Origin: Actinopolymorpha alba DSM 45243
GTDB taxonomy: Bacteria; Actinomycetota; Actinomycetes; Propionibacteriales; Actinopolymorphaceae
DNA length: 64,000 nucleotides
Assembly (NCBI RefSeq): GCF_000373925.1
Contig: NZ_KB892766.1
Coordinates: 179 to 64,178 of the forward strand
Direction of reading: 5' to 3'
Part shown: in pieces, positions 8,298 to 17,602 of the stretch
Layout of the letters: each line of letters opens with the position of its first letter
Position numbering within the stretch: the first letter of the stretch is position 1
Notes under the pieces: model-generated
Databases searched by the model: none
The model's input: the letters and a program-made list of their open reading frames with translations, nothing else
Told to the model about the DNA's origin: nothing
Made by a program: the position numbers and the translations under genes

Positions 8298-9959
8298 TCA
8301 GCCGGCGAGCGCACGCACCCGACGCAGCACCTCGTCGGTGCCGAGCGCGTGGGCGACGGCGAAGAGATCCGGGCTCCGGGTGGAGCCGGTCAACGCGACC
8401 CGGATCACCTGCGCGGCCTCGCGGATCGAGCCGGGGTAGGCATCGGGGTCGCGTTTGTACTCCTTCGCGTTCTTGGCGAAGCCGTGCCGGCCCGCGAGGT
8501 CGCGGATCTGCCCGAACCACTCCTGCGGGTCGTCCAGTGGTTGGTAGCTGCCGGCGAACTCCCGCGCGAGCGTACGGACCAGCTCCGGCGCGAGCCCTCC
8601 GAGCCGCTCGTCGGACGGATCGTCCACGACCGGGAACAGCTCCGGGAAGAAGAATGCGTACGCCGGCCGGAAGTCGGACCACTTGCGGAGGTCCTTGCGG
8701 GGGTTCTCCACGCCCTCACGCTCGACCGCGAGCGCCCGGAGCGCGAGGTCCCGCTCGTCCCGCAGGATTCGCACCAGCTCAGCGTCATGGTCGGAAGCCC
8801 ATCCGGAGATCTCCTCGATGATCGTCTCGCCGGCCAGGGTGGAGACGTAGTCGCCGCTGATGTCCTCCAGCTTCACCAGGTCGACCAGAGGTCCGGCGAC
8901 CCCGAACTCCTCCAACCGGATCGGCTCGGCGAGCGCCTCCGCCAGCGGGAGGTCGGCGAGCCGGCCGTTGGCCAGACCCCGCAGGTAGTAGTCGACGGCA
9001 GGTGCGGGGTAGCCGACCTCCATGTAGTAGTCGACCGACGCCTCGGGGTCCTTGCGCTTGGACAGCTTGCGCTTGCTCCCGCCCTCCTGCTTGGTGAGCG
9101 GCGCGATGTGGGCGAACTCCGGAACCTCGAAGCCCAACGCCTCGAACAGCTGCAGGTGCAGCGGGACCGAGGAGATCCACTCCTCGGCGCGGATGACGAG
9201 GTTGACCCGCATGAGGTGCTCGTCGACGGCGTGCGCGAAGTGGTACGTCGGCAGCCGCGGCTCCTGGTCGGAGGACTTGAGGATCACCACGTCGTTGCGG
9301 TTGGACTCGTGCTCCAGCTCGCCACGGATGGCGTCGACGAAGCGGGTACGGCGGCCCTGCTCGCCGGGCGAGCGGAACCGCACGACGTACGGCTCGCCGG
9401 CCTCGAGTCGGGCCCGGACGTCTTCGGCCGACGCGTTCCGCCAGATCGCCCAGCGGCCGTAGTAGCCCGTCGGCAGCTTCGCCTTCTGCTGCGCCTGGGT
9501 GATCTGGGCGAGCTCGTCCTTGGTGGCGAAGCAGAGGTACGCCTTGTCCTCGCGCAGCAGCTCGCGGACGTAGGTCATGTAGATCCGCGACCGCTGCGAC
9601 TGCAGGTAGGGGCCGTAGGCGCCGGCATCCCGGGATTCACTCGGCTCGACCCCGAAGTAGGCGAACGCCCGGTCGAACTGCGCCAGCGCTCCCTCGACCT
9701 CGCGGGACTGGTCGGTGTCCTCGACCCGCAGGAAGTAGACGCCGCCGGACGTGCGCGAGATGTCCTGGTCGATCATCGCGACGTAGATCAGACCGATATG
9801 CGCGGACCCGGTCGGGGACGGCGCCACCCGGACCACCTTCGCGCCCTCGGGCAGCTGCCGGGGCGGGTACTGCTCTTCCCAGTACGCCGGGTCGGGCAGG
9901 TCAGCGGGAAAGAGGGAGTCGATGGTGGCGCGGTCGAGCATCGGTGGTTGTCCCCGCAT
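8298..9959 (-). CDS. gltX: glutamyl-tRNA synthetase, divergent (clostridial-like) form
   Basis: Class I aminoacyl-tRNA synthetase of 553 aa. The HIGH region reads RVAPSPTGSAHIGLIYVAMI (about residues 44-63), followed by FLRVEDTD, and the KMSKS loop is KLSKRKDPEAS. The N-terminal lead-in PPRQLPEGAKV, the block SGGVYFLRVEDTDQSREVEG and GYYGRWAIWRN resemble the roughly 550-aa GluRS of Clostridia more than the usual actinobacterial GltX, whose motif is closer to RFCPSPTGxPHVGL. It is therefore probably a second GluRS. Whether it is discriminating or also makes Glu-tRNA-Gln cannot be read here. The ATG at 9941 is an alternative start. Confidence 0.9.
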   Translation of the reverse strand: MRGQPPMLDRATIDSLFPADLPDPAYWEEQYPPRQLPEGAKVVRVAPSPTGSAHIGLIYVAMIDQDISRTSGGVYFLRVEDTDQSREVEGALAQFDRAFAYFGVEPSESRDAGAYGPYLQSQRSRIYMTYVRELLREDKAYLCFATKDELAQITQAQQKAKLPTGYYGRWAIWRNASAEDVRARLEAGEPYVVRFRSPGEQGRRTRFVDAIRGELEHESNRNDVVILKSSDQEPRLPTYHFAHAVDEHLMRVNLVIRAEEWISSVPLHLQLFEALGFEVPEFAHIAPLTKQEGGSKRKLSKRKDPEASVDYYMEVGYPAPAVDYYLRGLANGRLADLPLAEALAEPIRLEEFGVAGPLVDLVKLEDISGDYVSTLAGETIIEEISGWASDHDAELVRILRDERDLALRALAVEREGVENPRKDLRKWSDFRPAYAFFFPELFPVVDDPSDERLGGLAPELVRTLAREFAGSYQPLDDPQEWFGQIRDLAGRHGFAKNAKEYKRDPDAYPGSIREAAQVIRVALTGSTRSPDLFAVAHALGTDEVLRRVRALAG

Positions 9960-10017
9960 TCGGTTGGGACTGGCTTCGGTTGGCTGGCCAGCTGGCCACG
10001 TCGGGGTCGAGGATACT

Positions 10018-10556
10018 TCAGCGTTGACTTCCTCCCGGGCCTAAAGGCCCGGGATTCCCGCCTGCGACCCACACGAGCCGTGTGGGTCGCCTCGGGCGGG
10101 TTCCTGCTTCACTGCGCTGCGCCGGTACGGGTACCGGTCTTACCTGCGCTCCACAGGCTGACACCGCCAGTCCGGCGGCCCGGCCAATGTTCACGGCCGC
10201 ATTGACGTCCCGGTCCAGGACCGCCCCGCACGCCTCACACGTCCACGTACGGACGTGCAGGTGGTTGGGGCCGTCCTTCACGCCGCACGCCGTGCACACC
10301 TGAGAGGTCGGTTCGAGCCGGCCGATCCTCACGAAGGTGCGCCCGTACCGGGCGGCCTTGTACTCCAGCATGTTCACGAACGCCGACCATCCGGCGCCGT
10401 GGCCCGCTCCGGGCCCTTCTTCGCTGCCGTGAGGCGCTTCGACAGCTCCGCCGAGGTGACGAACGGCAGCCCCGCCGCGCGGGCCTCCTCGCGGACGCGA
10501 AGCTGACCGGCGCTCGGGTACAGGCGGAAGCTGTACCGAAGCTGCATCGCGATCAC
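10018..10556 (-). pseudogene. tnpB: tnpB relic (IS605 RNA-guided nuclease family), internally deleted
   Basis: The N-terminal piece (from 10556) begins MQLRYSFRLYPSAGQ, then jumps to REEARAAGLPFVTSAELSK and stops. The C-terminal piece (10377-10018), in another frame, has LEPTSQVCTACG, the second zinc-ribbon knuckle CEACG and the final RuvC segment RDVNAAVNIGRAAG. The central part of the usual roughly 400-aa protein, holding the first RuvC Asp and the Glu, is missing, so the nuclease cannot be active. The downstream right-end region, which would encode the guide (omega) RNA, is still present up to about 10020. Confidence 0.85.
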
Positions 10557-11105
10557 TCTACCATTGGCCTATGTCACCACGATGGGAACCGAACCCCGAT
10601 ATCCGCAGGGGTCGAATAGTCGTCTACAACCTGCATGCACACTTGGTGTTCGTCACGAAGTACCGGCGCGGAGTCATGAACGACGAGATGCTGACGCGCT
10701 GCGAAGAGGTCATGCGCAAGGTCTGCGAAGACTTCGGCGCGGAACTGAAGGAGTTCAACGGCGAGACCGACCACGTCCACCTGCTCGTGCACTACCCGCC
10801 GAAGGTCGCGCTCGCCAACCTGGTGAACAGCCTCAAGGGCGTCTCGTCCCGGCGTCTGCGGGCGGAGTTCACCGGCCGGGTCAACCGGGCGATCATGCAC
10901 GGCCGCTTCTGGTCGCCCTCGTACTTCGCGGGCTCGTGCGGCGGCGCACCGCTCCAGGTGGTCAAGGACTACATCGCTCAGCAGAAGCGGCCGGACTGAG
11001 CGCGGGCAGCCGTGGGCGCGGGTGGACAGTGCGGATGCCCACGGCCAAGGTCGGAGCGGACAAGGGATGCGATTCACCCCCGGCCTGAAGGCCGGGGCAC
11101 TCTCG
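10020..11105. mobile_element. IS200/IS605-family element
   Basis: A roughly 1.08-kb element bounded by G+C-rich subterminal hairpins: CCCGGGCC-TAAA-GGCCCGGG at 10034-10053 and CCCCGGCC-TGAA-GGCCGGGG at 11078-11097. Inside are a plus-strand tnpA and a divergent minus-strand tnpB relic separated by 14 bp. There are no terminal inverted repeats or target duplication, as expected for Y1-transposase elements. It lies between the gltX start and the 3' end of the ABC exporter operon. Exact ends are approximate. Confidence 0.85.
10571..10999 (+). CDS. tnpA: IS200/IS605 TnpA, Y1 HUH transposase
   Basis: A 142-aa single-strand DNA transposase. The HUH metal-binding motif is DHVHLLVHYPP (residues about 68-78), and the catalytic tyrosine sits in VVKDYIAQQKRP near the C-terminus. 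NLHAHLVFVTKYRRGVM is the typical first strand. Length matches IS200 TnpA, all key residues are visible and no stop interrupts it, so it could mobilise this element and related ones in the genome. Confidence 0.95.
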   Translation: MSPRWEPNPDIRRGRIVVYNLHAHLVFVTKYRRGVMNDEMLTRCEEVMRKVCEDFGAELKEFNGETDHVHLLVHYPPKVALANLVNSLKGVSSRRLRAEFTGRVNRAIMHGRFWSPSYFAGSCGGAPLQVVKDYIAQQKRPD

Positions 11106-11110
11106 CAAGA

Positions 11111-12901
11111 TCAGCGGTAGCCGTTGGCCTGGAGGCTGTAGAGGTCGGCGTAGAGACCGTCGCGCCGGATCAGCTCCTCGTGGCTTCCCGACTCCGCGAC
11201 GCGGGCACCGTCGAGCACGACGATGAGGTCGGCGCCGCTGACCGTGGAGAACCTGTGCGACACCAGGACGGTGACCATGCCGTACGCCGATCCTGACCGG
11301 GCGGCGTCGGCGTACCGCTCGAACAACGCGTGCTCCGTCGGCGCGTCCAGGCTCGCGGTGGGCTCATCGAAGAACACCAGCAGCGGGTTGGCCCGCATGA
11401 GCGCCCGGCCGAGCGCCAGCTTCTGCCACTGCCCGGTCGACAGGTCGACGCCGCCCTCCCAACTCGCCCCGAGCTGGGTCGCCGTACCGTCCGGCAGGGT
11501 GGGTACGACGTCGGCGGCACCGGCGCGGTCGAGGGCGGCGAATACCGCGGCCTCGTCGTCACGCCGGGGCAGGTCACCGACACCGACGTTCTCGCGGGCC
11601 GCGAACTCCAGCCGGGCGAAGTCCTGGAACGCCGCGGACAGCCGGGCCCGCCAGCGCTCCACGTCGAGATCGGCGAGGTCTATGCCGTCCACGAGGATGC
11701 GGCCCTCGGTGGGTTCGTACATGCGGGTCAACAGCTTCACCAGCGTGGTCTTGCCGGCGCCGTTCTCACCGACCAGAGCGGTCACCGAGCCGGCCGGGAT
11801 CGTCAAGGAGAGGTTGCGCAGCACCCACCGCCCGCTGCCGGGATAACAGAACGACACGTTGTCGAAGACGATTCCGGAGGCCAGGCGTCCGGGGAGCGGA
11901 CGGCCGGCTTCCCGGCGAGCCAGCGGTGCCCGCTGCGCCGCGGCGTAGTCCTGCAGCCACAGGAGCCGGCCGGCCGCGCGGAGGGAGGTGCCGAACCTCG
12001 CGAGCTCCATGACCGGCCACAGCACGTACATCTGGACCTGCTGGCACAGGACGACGGTCGCGACCACCGCCCCCACCGTCGCCTCGCCGCGGGTGGCCTG
12101 CCAGAGCATGAAGAGGATCGCGCCGCCGAGCCCCACCGAGAAGATCACGTCCCGCGCGCCGTTGGCCAACGCCCCGCGCCGGGCAGCGAGGAGCGCGGGC
12201 CGCCGCGAGGCGAGCCAGGAACCCCGGACCCGGGACGCGATCTCCTCCCGCAGGCCGAAGACCCGGATCTCCATGCCGGCATCCCGGTCGTACGCGAGCC
12301 GCCGCAGGTGTCGGGCCAGCCGGCTCGGCGCGGCGGACTGCTCCTCGGCGGCCTTCTGCCAGCGCTGGTTCCAGACGGCGACCAGTGGCCCCGGGATGGC
12401 GAACAGCGCCAGGCCGAGCAGCAGGGGATTGAGGTAGGCGACGGCGACGAGCGCGCCGACCGCGCCGATGAGCGCGTTGGCGGTGTTGACCAGGCTGTTC
12501 ATCGAGCCACCGAGGACACCCTGGTTCTGCCGGAGCAGCTCCAGCCGGTCCTGGTAGTCCGCGCGTTCATGGTGGTCGAGGCCGGGCAGCGTCGCGCTCA
12601 GGCGGGCGATCTCGTGGTCGAACGCGAACCCGACCTTCTCCGACAGCGTGATCCGCAGGTCGCTGCCGAGGAACGTCACCACCCAGAAGACCGCCTGCGA
12701 GGCGAGGATCGCCACGATGGCGACTGTGGCGGCACGAGCGTCCCCGCGGATCGCGGCGTCCAGGAGCAGGCCGACGAGGATGGCGAACAACGGGTTGACG
12801 AGCCGGCCAAGAGGTTCGAGGAGGGTACTCACCATCAGCCAGCGTCCGGTGCGGAACGCCGTTCCCAGCAGGAGTTTCAGGCCACGCCGCTGCTCACGCA
12901 T
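11111..12901 (-). CDS. ABC exporter half-transporter (TMD-NBD)
   Basis: A 596-aa fusion of a six-helix transmembrane domain (about 1-310) and an ATPase domain (about 345-590). Walker A is GENGAGKTTLVKLL, the signature is LSTGQWQKLALGRAL (S-T-G-Q variant) and Walker B is LLVFFDEPTASLD; the H-loop is VSHRFST. It overlaps the upstream exporter gene by 8 bp, so the two very likely form a heterodimer. Such QWQK-signature pairs are often peptide or lipid exporters, but no precursor peptide gene is evident nearby and the substrate is unknown. Confidence 0.93.
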   Translation of the reverse strand: MREQRRGLKLLLGTAFRTGRWLMVSTLLEPLGRLVNPLFAILVGLLLDAAIRGDARAATVAIVAILASQAVFWVVTFLGSDLRITLSEKVGFAFDHEIARLSATLPGLDHHERADYQDRLELLRQNQGVLGGSMNSLVNTANALIGAVGALVAVAYLNPLLLGLALFAIPGPLVAVWNQRWQKAAEEQSAAPSRLARHLRRLAYDRDAGMEIRVFGLREEIASRVRGSWLASRRPALLAARRGALANGARDVIFSVGLGGAILFMLWQATRGEATVGAVVATVVLCQQVQMYVLWPVMELARFGTSLRAAGRLLWLQDYAAAQRAPLARREAGRPLPGRLASGIVFDNVSFCYPGSGRWVLRNLSLTIPAGSVTALVGENGAGKTTLVKLLTRMYEPTEGRILVDGIDLADLDVERWRARLSAAFQDFARLEFAARENVGVGDLPRRDDEAAVFAALDRAGAADVVPTLPDGTATQLGASWEGGVDLSTGQWQKLALGRALMRANPLLVFFDEPTASLDAPTEHALFERYADAARSGSAYGMVTVLVSHRFSTVSGADLIVVLDGARVAESGSHEELIRRDGLYADLYSLQANGYR

Positions 12902-14888
12902 CGGCGGCCTCCCCAGCCGTACCGGCTACCGCGAAGCGGCTGGCCTGGAGCGTGAACATCCGTGCGTACGCGCCGTCGTCCGCCATCAGTTGCGCGTGGG
13001 TCCCGTCCTCGGCCACCCGTCCGCCGGCGATCACCACGATCCGGTCCGCGTGCCGCACACTGGCCAGCCGATGCGAGACCAGGATCGTCGTGACGTCGCG
13101 GGTCAACTCAAGGAACCGGTCGAACAACTCTGTCTCGGCGCGCACATCCAAGGCGGCGGTGGGTTCGTCGAGGATCAGCAGGCCGGCGCCGCCGCGGACG
13201 GCCGCCAGCGCGCGGGCGAGCGCGACCTTCTGCCACTGGCCGCCGGACAGATCCTGGCCGCCGTCGTAGCCGCGGGAGAGGACGGTGCCCCAACCAGACC
13301 GCAGCTCTGCCAGCAGGTCCGAGCCGCCGGCGTCGCGGAGCACCGCCTCCAACGCCGCGTCGTCCGCTGTCAAGGCGAGGTTGCCGAAGGCGACGTTGTG
13401 CCGCAGCGAAAGCTCATAACGTACGAACTCCTGGAAGATCGCGCCGATCCGCTGCCGGGCGGCCTCGGGATCGCCGCCGTCGTCGAGCAGGATCCGTCCG
13501 GCCGTCGGCTCGTACAACCCACACAACAACTTGATCAGGGTGGTCTTGCCGGCGCCGTTCTCCCCGACGATCGCCAGCGACTGACCCGGAGGGACGGTCA
13601 GGTCGAGGCCGTCAAGGACAGGTTGCGGCCGACCCCGATAGCCGAAACGGACGCCGTCGAACCGTATGCCGATCGGCCGCCGCGGTGGTCGCCCGTTGAC
13701 GGTGGCGGTGGCCGCCGGCGCCGGTTTCCGGGACGGCGGTGGCGGTTTGGGGGACGGCCGTGGCGCCAGCCGGCGTTCCAGGTCGAGCACCTGACTGGAC
13801 GCCACGAGCGCGCGGCCGGTGGCCCACTGAATGTCTCCGAGTACGCCGAACCCGCTGGTGTTGAGAATCGCCTGCGCGTACACAACGACGAGGGCCGGTG
13901 ACAGCCCCGCGTACACCACCGACCAGCCGAGCCAGCCGAAGACCAGGCCGAGCGCCGCGACCAGTACGCCAACGGAGACGATGATCCGCCCGGACGCGTG
14001 CCGGCGGCCCTGCCAGATCTCGCGCATCGTGGCCGTCCAGGTGTCGGCGTATCTGCCGACCAGCCAGTCCGCGAGACCGAACACCCGGATCTCCTTGGCG
14101 GCGGCGGGTTCGACGGCGAGGTTGCGTACGTAGCGGGAACGCCGCATCCGCGTGGCGCCCAGCTTCGCTCCCAACTCCGCACCCTTCTCCACCCACCGCA
14201 CGAATCCCGAGGTGAGCACGACCCAGCCGGTGAGGAGTACGAACGGCGCCCACCAGGCGAAGGTGAACACGACGACGGCCGCCGCGACACCGCCGATGCG
14301 GTACTCGAGCACACCGCGGAGGTTCTGGGCGGTGGTCAGGTGACCGTCGGCCCGCTCGACCTCTTCCAGCGCGGCGATCTCGCCCGCGACCGAGGGGTCC
14401 TCGAGCGCCTCGATGGTGCGGGTCCGCACGGTGGCGTTGACGACGGCCTCGTGGACGGCGAGCGCGTAGCGGTCGTCCAGGGCGCGCGCGGCGTAGTCGG
14501 CGAAGGCACCCACGACCGAACCCGCGGTGAATCCCGCGACCACCAGACTCAGCGCGAGGAGGGCCTGCCGCCCGGCGGGGGATTCGAGACCGTCGCGGAT
14601 CGCGTCGGGTAGAGCCGCGGCGAGCAGTCCGGTGGCGAGGACGATTCCGGTCGGGAGCAGGCCCTTGAGGAGGATCAGTGCGGCCAGGCCGGCGGTGCGC
14701 CAGCGCCCGGCCCGCCAGAGCAGCGTGCCCAGCGCACACCACCGGCGCAGGCTCGTCCTGCGGGCAGCCAACCAACGGGTGGACCGCTGCCGGGCGGCGG
14801 GTTCTGGCCGGCTGGTGTGCTCCTCGCCGGTGCCGTCCCGCACGTCCGCGTTATCCCGCATGTCCGAACCCTCCCGTCGTTCGCGCAC
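12894..14888 (-). CDS. ABC exporter half-transporter (TMD-NBD), partner
   Basis: A 664-aa fusion protein: a variable charged N-terminal extension of about 50 residues, a transmembrane domain to about 365, a proline-rich linker (RPSPKPPPPSRKPAPA), then the ATPase domain. Walker A is GENGAGKTTLIKLL, the signature LSGGQWQKVALARAL, and Walker B GLLILDEPTAALD with VSHRLAS. Its 3' end overlaps the next exporter gene by 8 bp. An internal ATG at 14861 could be the true start. It is divergent from the DinB gene across 150 bp. Confidence 0.92.
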   Translation of the reverse strand: MRERREGSDMRDNADVRDGTGEEHTSRPEPAARQRSTRWLAARRTSLRRWCALGTLLWRAGRWRTAGLAALILLKGLLPTGIVLATGLLAAALPDAIRDGLESPAGRQALLALSLVVAGFTAGSVVGAFADYAARALDDRYALAVHEAVVNATVRTRTIEALEDPSVAGEIAALEEVERADGHLTTAQNLRGVLEYRIGGVAAAVVVFTFAWWAPFVLLTGWVVLTSGFVRWVEKGAELGAKLGATRMRRSRYVRNLAVEPAAAKEIRVFGLADWLVGRYADTWTATMREIWQGRRHASGRIIVSVGVLVAALGLVFGWLGWSVVYAGLSPALVVVYAQAILNTSGFGVLGDIQWATGRALVASSQVLDLERRLAPRPSPKPPPPSRKPAPAATATVNGRPPRRPIGIRFDGVRFGYRGRPQPVLDGLDLTVPPGQSLAIVGENGAGKTTLIKLLCGLYEPTAGRILLDDGGDPEAARQRIGAIFQEFVRYELSLRHNVAFGNLALTADDAALEAVLRDAGGSDLLAELRSGWGTVLSRGYDGGQDLSGGQWQKVALARALAAVRGGAGLLILDEPTAALDVRAETELFDRFLELTRDVTTILVSHRLASVRHADRIVVIAGGRVAEDGTHAQLMADDGAYARMFTLQASRFAVAGTAGEAADA

Positions 14889-15026
14889 TGGGCACGGTAG
14901 ACGGTTGCCCGGCCGCCCGCGATCGGGCTGGGGATGTGGACCAAATCCGGACAGTCCGGTCGGGAAGGCGGAGCTGGGGAAAGGCGGTGCGAAGAATCGC
15001 GGACAGAATCTGTCCGTGATGAGGTC

Positions 15027-15032
15027 TAGCGT
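15027..15032 (+). promoter_or_regulatory. candidate -10 box before DinB-like gene
   Basis: TAGCGT is placed 6 nt before the ATG at 15039 with no Shine-Dalgarno sequence, fitting a leaderless transcript. Confidence 0.4.
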
Positions 15033-15038
15033 GCCCGC

Positions 15039-15578
15039 ATGGACATCAAGCGCGATCTGATCGCCCTGTCAGACTTCGCCTGGCAGCGGCTGCGGAGTCG
15101 GATGGAAGGGCTCGCCGACGAGGAGTTCCTCTGGGAGCCTGTGCCCGACTGCTGGACGGTCCGGCCGGCGGAGGATGGTTCCTACCGCGCAGACGGGGGG
15201 CTGCCCCAGCCCGAGCCGCCGCCGTTCACGACGATCGCCTGGCGGACCACTCACCTCATCTGGGTGCTGCAGGCCGAACGCACCGCGACCTGGCTCGGTG
15301 TTCGACCGGACCCCGCCGACGGTGAGCCGGTGGTGCCCGGCACGGCGACGCAGGCGCTGGACGCCCTCGACCAGGCGTACGCCGCCTGGCACCGGCGACT
15401 GACGGTGGCGACAGCGGACCACCTGGCCGAGCCGATGGGCGAGATCGCGGGGGTGTACGCCACCGAAAGCGGAGCGGGGTTCGTCCTCCACATCCTCGAC
15501 GAACTCATCCATCACGGCGCCGAGATCGGTGTCGTACGCGATCTCTACCGAGCCACCCGCGCAGAGGCCACACGTTGA
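15039..15578 (+). CDS. DinB-like (DUF664) four-helix protein
   Basis: A 179-aa protein of the DinB/YfiT-like fold. TTIAWRTTHLIWVLQAER and FVLHILDELIHHGAEIGVV supply the histidines that usually bind one divalent metal in this superfamily. Members include thiol-dependent transferases that use mycothiol or bacillithiol; the exact reaction is not predictable. The start at 15039 is supported by a TAGCGT box 6 nt upstream. It stands alone, divergent from the ABC exporter genes. Confidence 0.85.
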   Translation: MDIKRDLIALSDFAWQRLRSRMEGLADEEFLWEPVPDCWTVRPAEDGSYRADGGLPQPEPPPFTTIAWRTTHLIWVLQAERTATWLGVRPDPADGEPVVPGTATQALDALDQAYAAWHRRLTVATADHLAEPMGEIAGVYATESGAGFVLHILDELIHHGAEIGVVRDLYRATRAEATR

Positions 15579-15673
15579 CCCGACGTACCAGCGGACGCCG
15601 CTGGGATGGGCGGAATTCTTCGGGCACGGAACGGTGGTGGACTACCTGGCGGCCCGTTCATAGGGGACCTGGG

Positions 15674-15877
15674 TCACGCACCAGGAAGGACGGTGCGGGT
15701 CACGATCACCGGAACACTGAGCGCGACAGTGTCGGTGTTTTCGTCCGCCAGCGGTGGCTCGCCGATGTGGACCGGGGCGTCGTCAGGGGCGCCAAGGGTG
15801 CGGGCCCGGGAGACCCAGGCTTCGACGTCGGCAAGCGTGAGACCCGAGCCGGTTGGTAGCAACAAGAACGCGGCCAT
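15674..15877 (-). CDS. small hypothetical protein
   Basis: A 67-aa frame starting with ATG at 15877 (MAAFLLLPTGSGLTLADVEA). It has normal amino-acid composition for this genome, with a short hydrophobic start and a helical segment LADVEAWVSRARTLGAPDD. I do not recognise the family. It is divergent from the broken ATPase gene, whose frame starts about 60 bp away, and could belong to the same former locus. Being short and without homologues I can name, it may be spurious. Confidence 0.4.
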   Translation of the reverse strand: MAAFLLLPTGSGLTLADVEAWVSRARTLGAPDDAPVHIGEPPLADENTDTVALSVPVIVTRTVLPGA

Positions 15878-15937
15878 GGCGACTATCGTGCCACCCGGGC
15901 TCGCGGCCCGTGACGGCAGGCGGGCTCACGTGGCGAC

Positions 15938-17210
15938 GTGGCGTTGTCGATCAGGCTGCGGCAGCAGGAAACGCCGCCGCCATGGTTGCGGTGGGTGACC
16001 GACCGGCTGAGGGGATACGCGCGGGTGTGGGAGTGGCTTGGCGGCGCGGAGGCGGCCCAGTTGGTCGAGGCGCCGCGGCGGGTTGATGACCAGCGAGCCA
16101 CTTCCGCGCCGGCAGGGGACGGTGATCCGCAGCGGCTCGCCTCCATCACCGCGGCCTACCACGCCCAGGGGCGGACCGGTTTGGCATTTGTCTGGCGGCG
16201 TCCCGCGGTCGGCGCGCCGGTCGAGGTGATCGCTGCCGGTTCGGCACCGCTGCCGCCGGGCCCGCGTACGTCGTGCCTCCCAGCCGGTGAGCTCCTGGGT
16301 CGGCTGCGCGACTTCAGTTGCTGGTCGTCGATCTCGGTCCGCCACGACGGGCTCCGCAGCGTCGAGGCTGACGGGCAACGGAGCCGTTCCCACCCTCGGG
16401 CGCCCGCTCACACCTCCACCGCGACGCTCGAGTCCGGCCTGCTCAGTGTGTGGGAGGGGCCGTTCGTCGTCGCGGTGTTGGCGACGCCGGTGCCCGCGCC
16501 GGAATTCGTGCGCCGGAATTCGTGCCCCTGGTCGAGGAGGCCGCGGACCTGGCCCGCCAGGCGAAGGCTCGGGCCGACTCCTCGCCGGACCATGCGGTGG
16601 CGTACGACCGGGCTCGGGCCTGGCACCGCGAGCTCCGCGGCGCGGAGAGTCACGGGCTGTGGCGGGTGGGGGTGCTCGCCGGTGGCACCGACGAGCGGGC
16701 CGCCCGGTCGCTGGCTGGGCTCGTGGTGGCGTCCTTCGACCTAGGCGATCAGGCGTACACGCTGGTTCCCGGCCTCTCGGTCGGGGGCTTCCCCGCGGAC
16801 GGTGGTCTCCCCGCGGTCGGCGCGGGCGACGACGCAGACCTGGTGGGATCGCAACTGTTGGCCGCCTTGACCAGGCCGCCGGCGGTGGAGATTCCCGGGA
16901 TCCGGCTGACCGTCCCGTTCGGCGTTCGATGTCACTCCCGAGCCGATCGAGGACCCGGCGTCGGCCGGCAACGGTGCGGTGAACGAACGCATCTGGCTCG
17001 GCACGGTGCTCGATCGGCAACGCCGGCCGGCGTTGCCGATGACGCTCGCGTTGCCAAGCCTGAACCGCCACACGTTCGTCTGTGGCGCGACCGGTGCCGG
17101 CAAGTCACAGACCGTCCGAAGTCTTCTCGAGCAGGCGACCGCGGCCGGCATCCCGTGGCTGGTCGTCGAACCCGCGAAGGCGGAGTACCGCCGGATGGCC
17201 GTTGCCGAGC
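15938..17210 (+). pseudogene. HerA/DUF87-type ATPase gene, frameshifted and truncated
   Basis: Three successive frames carry parts of one protein. Frame 1 (15938 to about 16510) ends in VPAPEF. Frame 2 (about 16510-16922) resumes with PEFVPLVEEAADLARQAKA. Frame 3 (about 16922 onward) holds the P-loop FVCGATGAGKSQTVRSLLEQ and LVVEPAKAEYRRMA. The first break is a perfect 14-bp tandem duplication (GCGCCGGAATTCGT twice, about 16495-16522). Homology to DUF87-type ATPases is lost after EYRRMA near 17205, where a protease remnant begins. Such ATPases usually pump or translocate DNA or work with nucleases; this copy is dead. Confidence 0.8.
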
Positions 17211-17579
17211 GCGGCTATGACCGACTCGGCAAGGGCGGCAACGAATGGGCTATCTCTGAAGCGCTCGGTCAGCTCACCGGCCGACGTGCAGGTGTGATCA
17301 CACTGGACGCGACGCCTGGCGCAGAAGCCAAGACCGAGGCAACTCTTCGTGATCTCCTCGATCACGGTAAACCAGTGATTCGTCGGAACAATTCCGAGTG
17401 CCGATCGACACAACAAGTTGCCGAACAGGCTCTTCGGTGCCCACGCGTATGAGGTTACGGAGGTCAACAATGGACAGGTTGAGCTACGTAACCCGTGGGG
17501 CGATTATCATCCACACCGCAGGAGCACGAGCGATTTTCTCGCGTATACGCGCGGGATGGTTGCGACCCTTAAGGACTAG
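17211..17579 (+). pseudogene. calpain-like (C2) cysteine protease, C-terminal remnant
   Basis: Directly fused in frame to the ATPase remnant is a segment reading GYDRLGKGGNEWAISEAL, GQLTGRRAG and TLRDLLDHGKPVI. A +1 shift at about 17380 leads into VGTI, then LFGAHAYEVTEVNNGQVELR and NPWGDYHP, ending at the TAG at 17579. HAY and NPWG are the calpain His and Asn active-site motifs. The N-terminal half with the catalytic Cys is absent, so the product cannot be an active protease. A deletion that joined two neighbouring genes explains the arrangement best. The 89-aa gene follows 23 bp later. Confidence 0.7.
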
Positions 17580-17602
17580 AAGTACACCGGAGGAAGCACA
17601 TT

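Noticed and set aside
11330-12955. 541-codon plus-strand frame in the ABC region
   Set aside because: Antisense shadow of the exporter gene, which has all ABC motifs.
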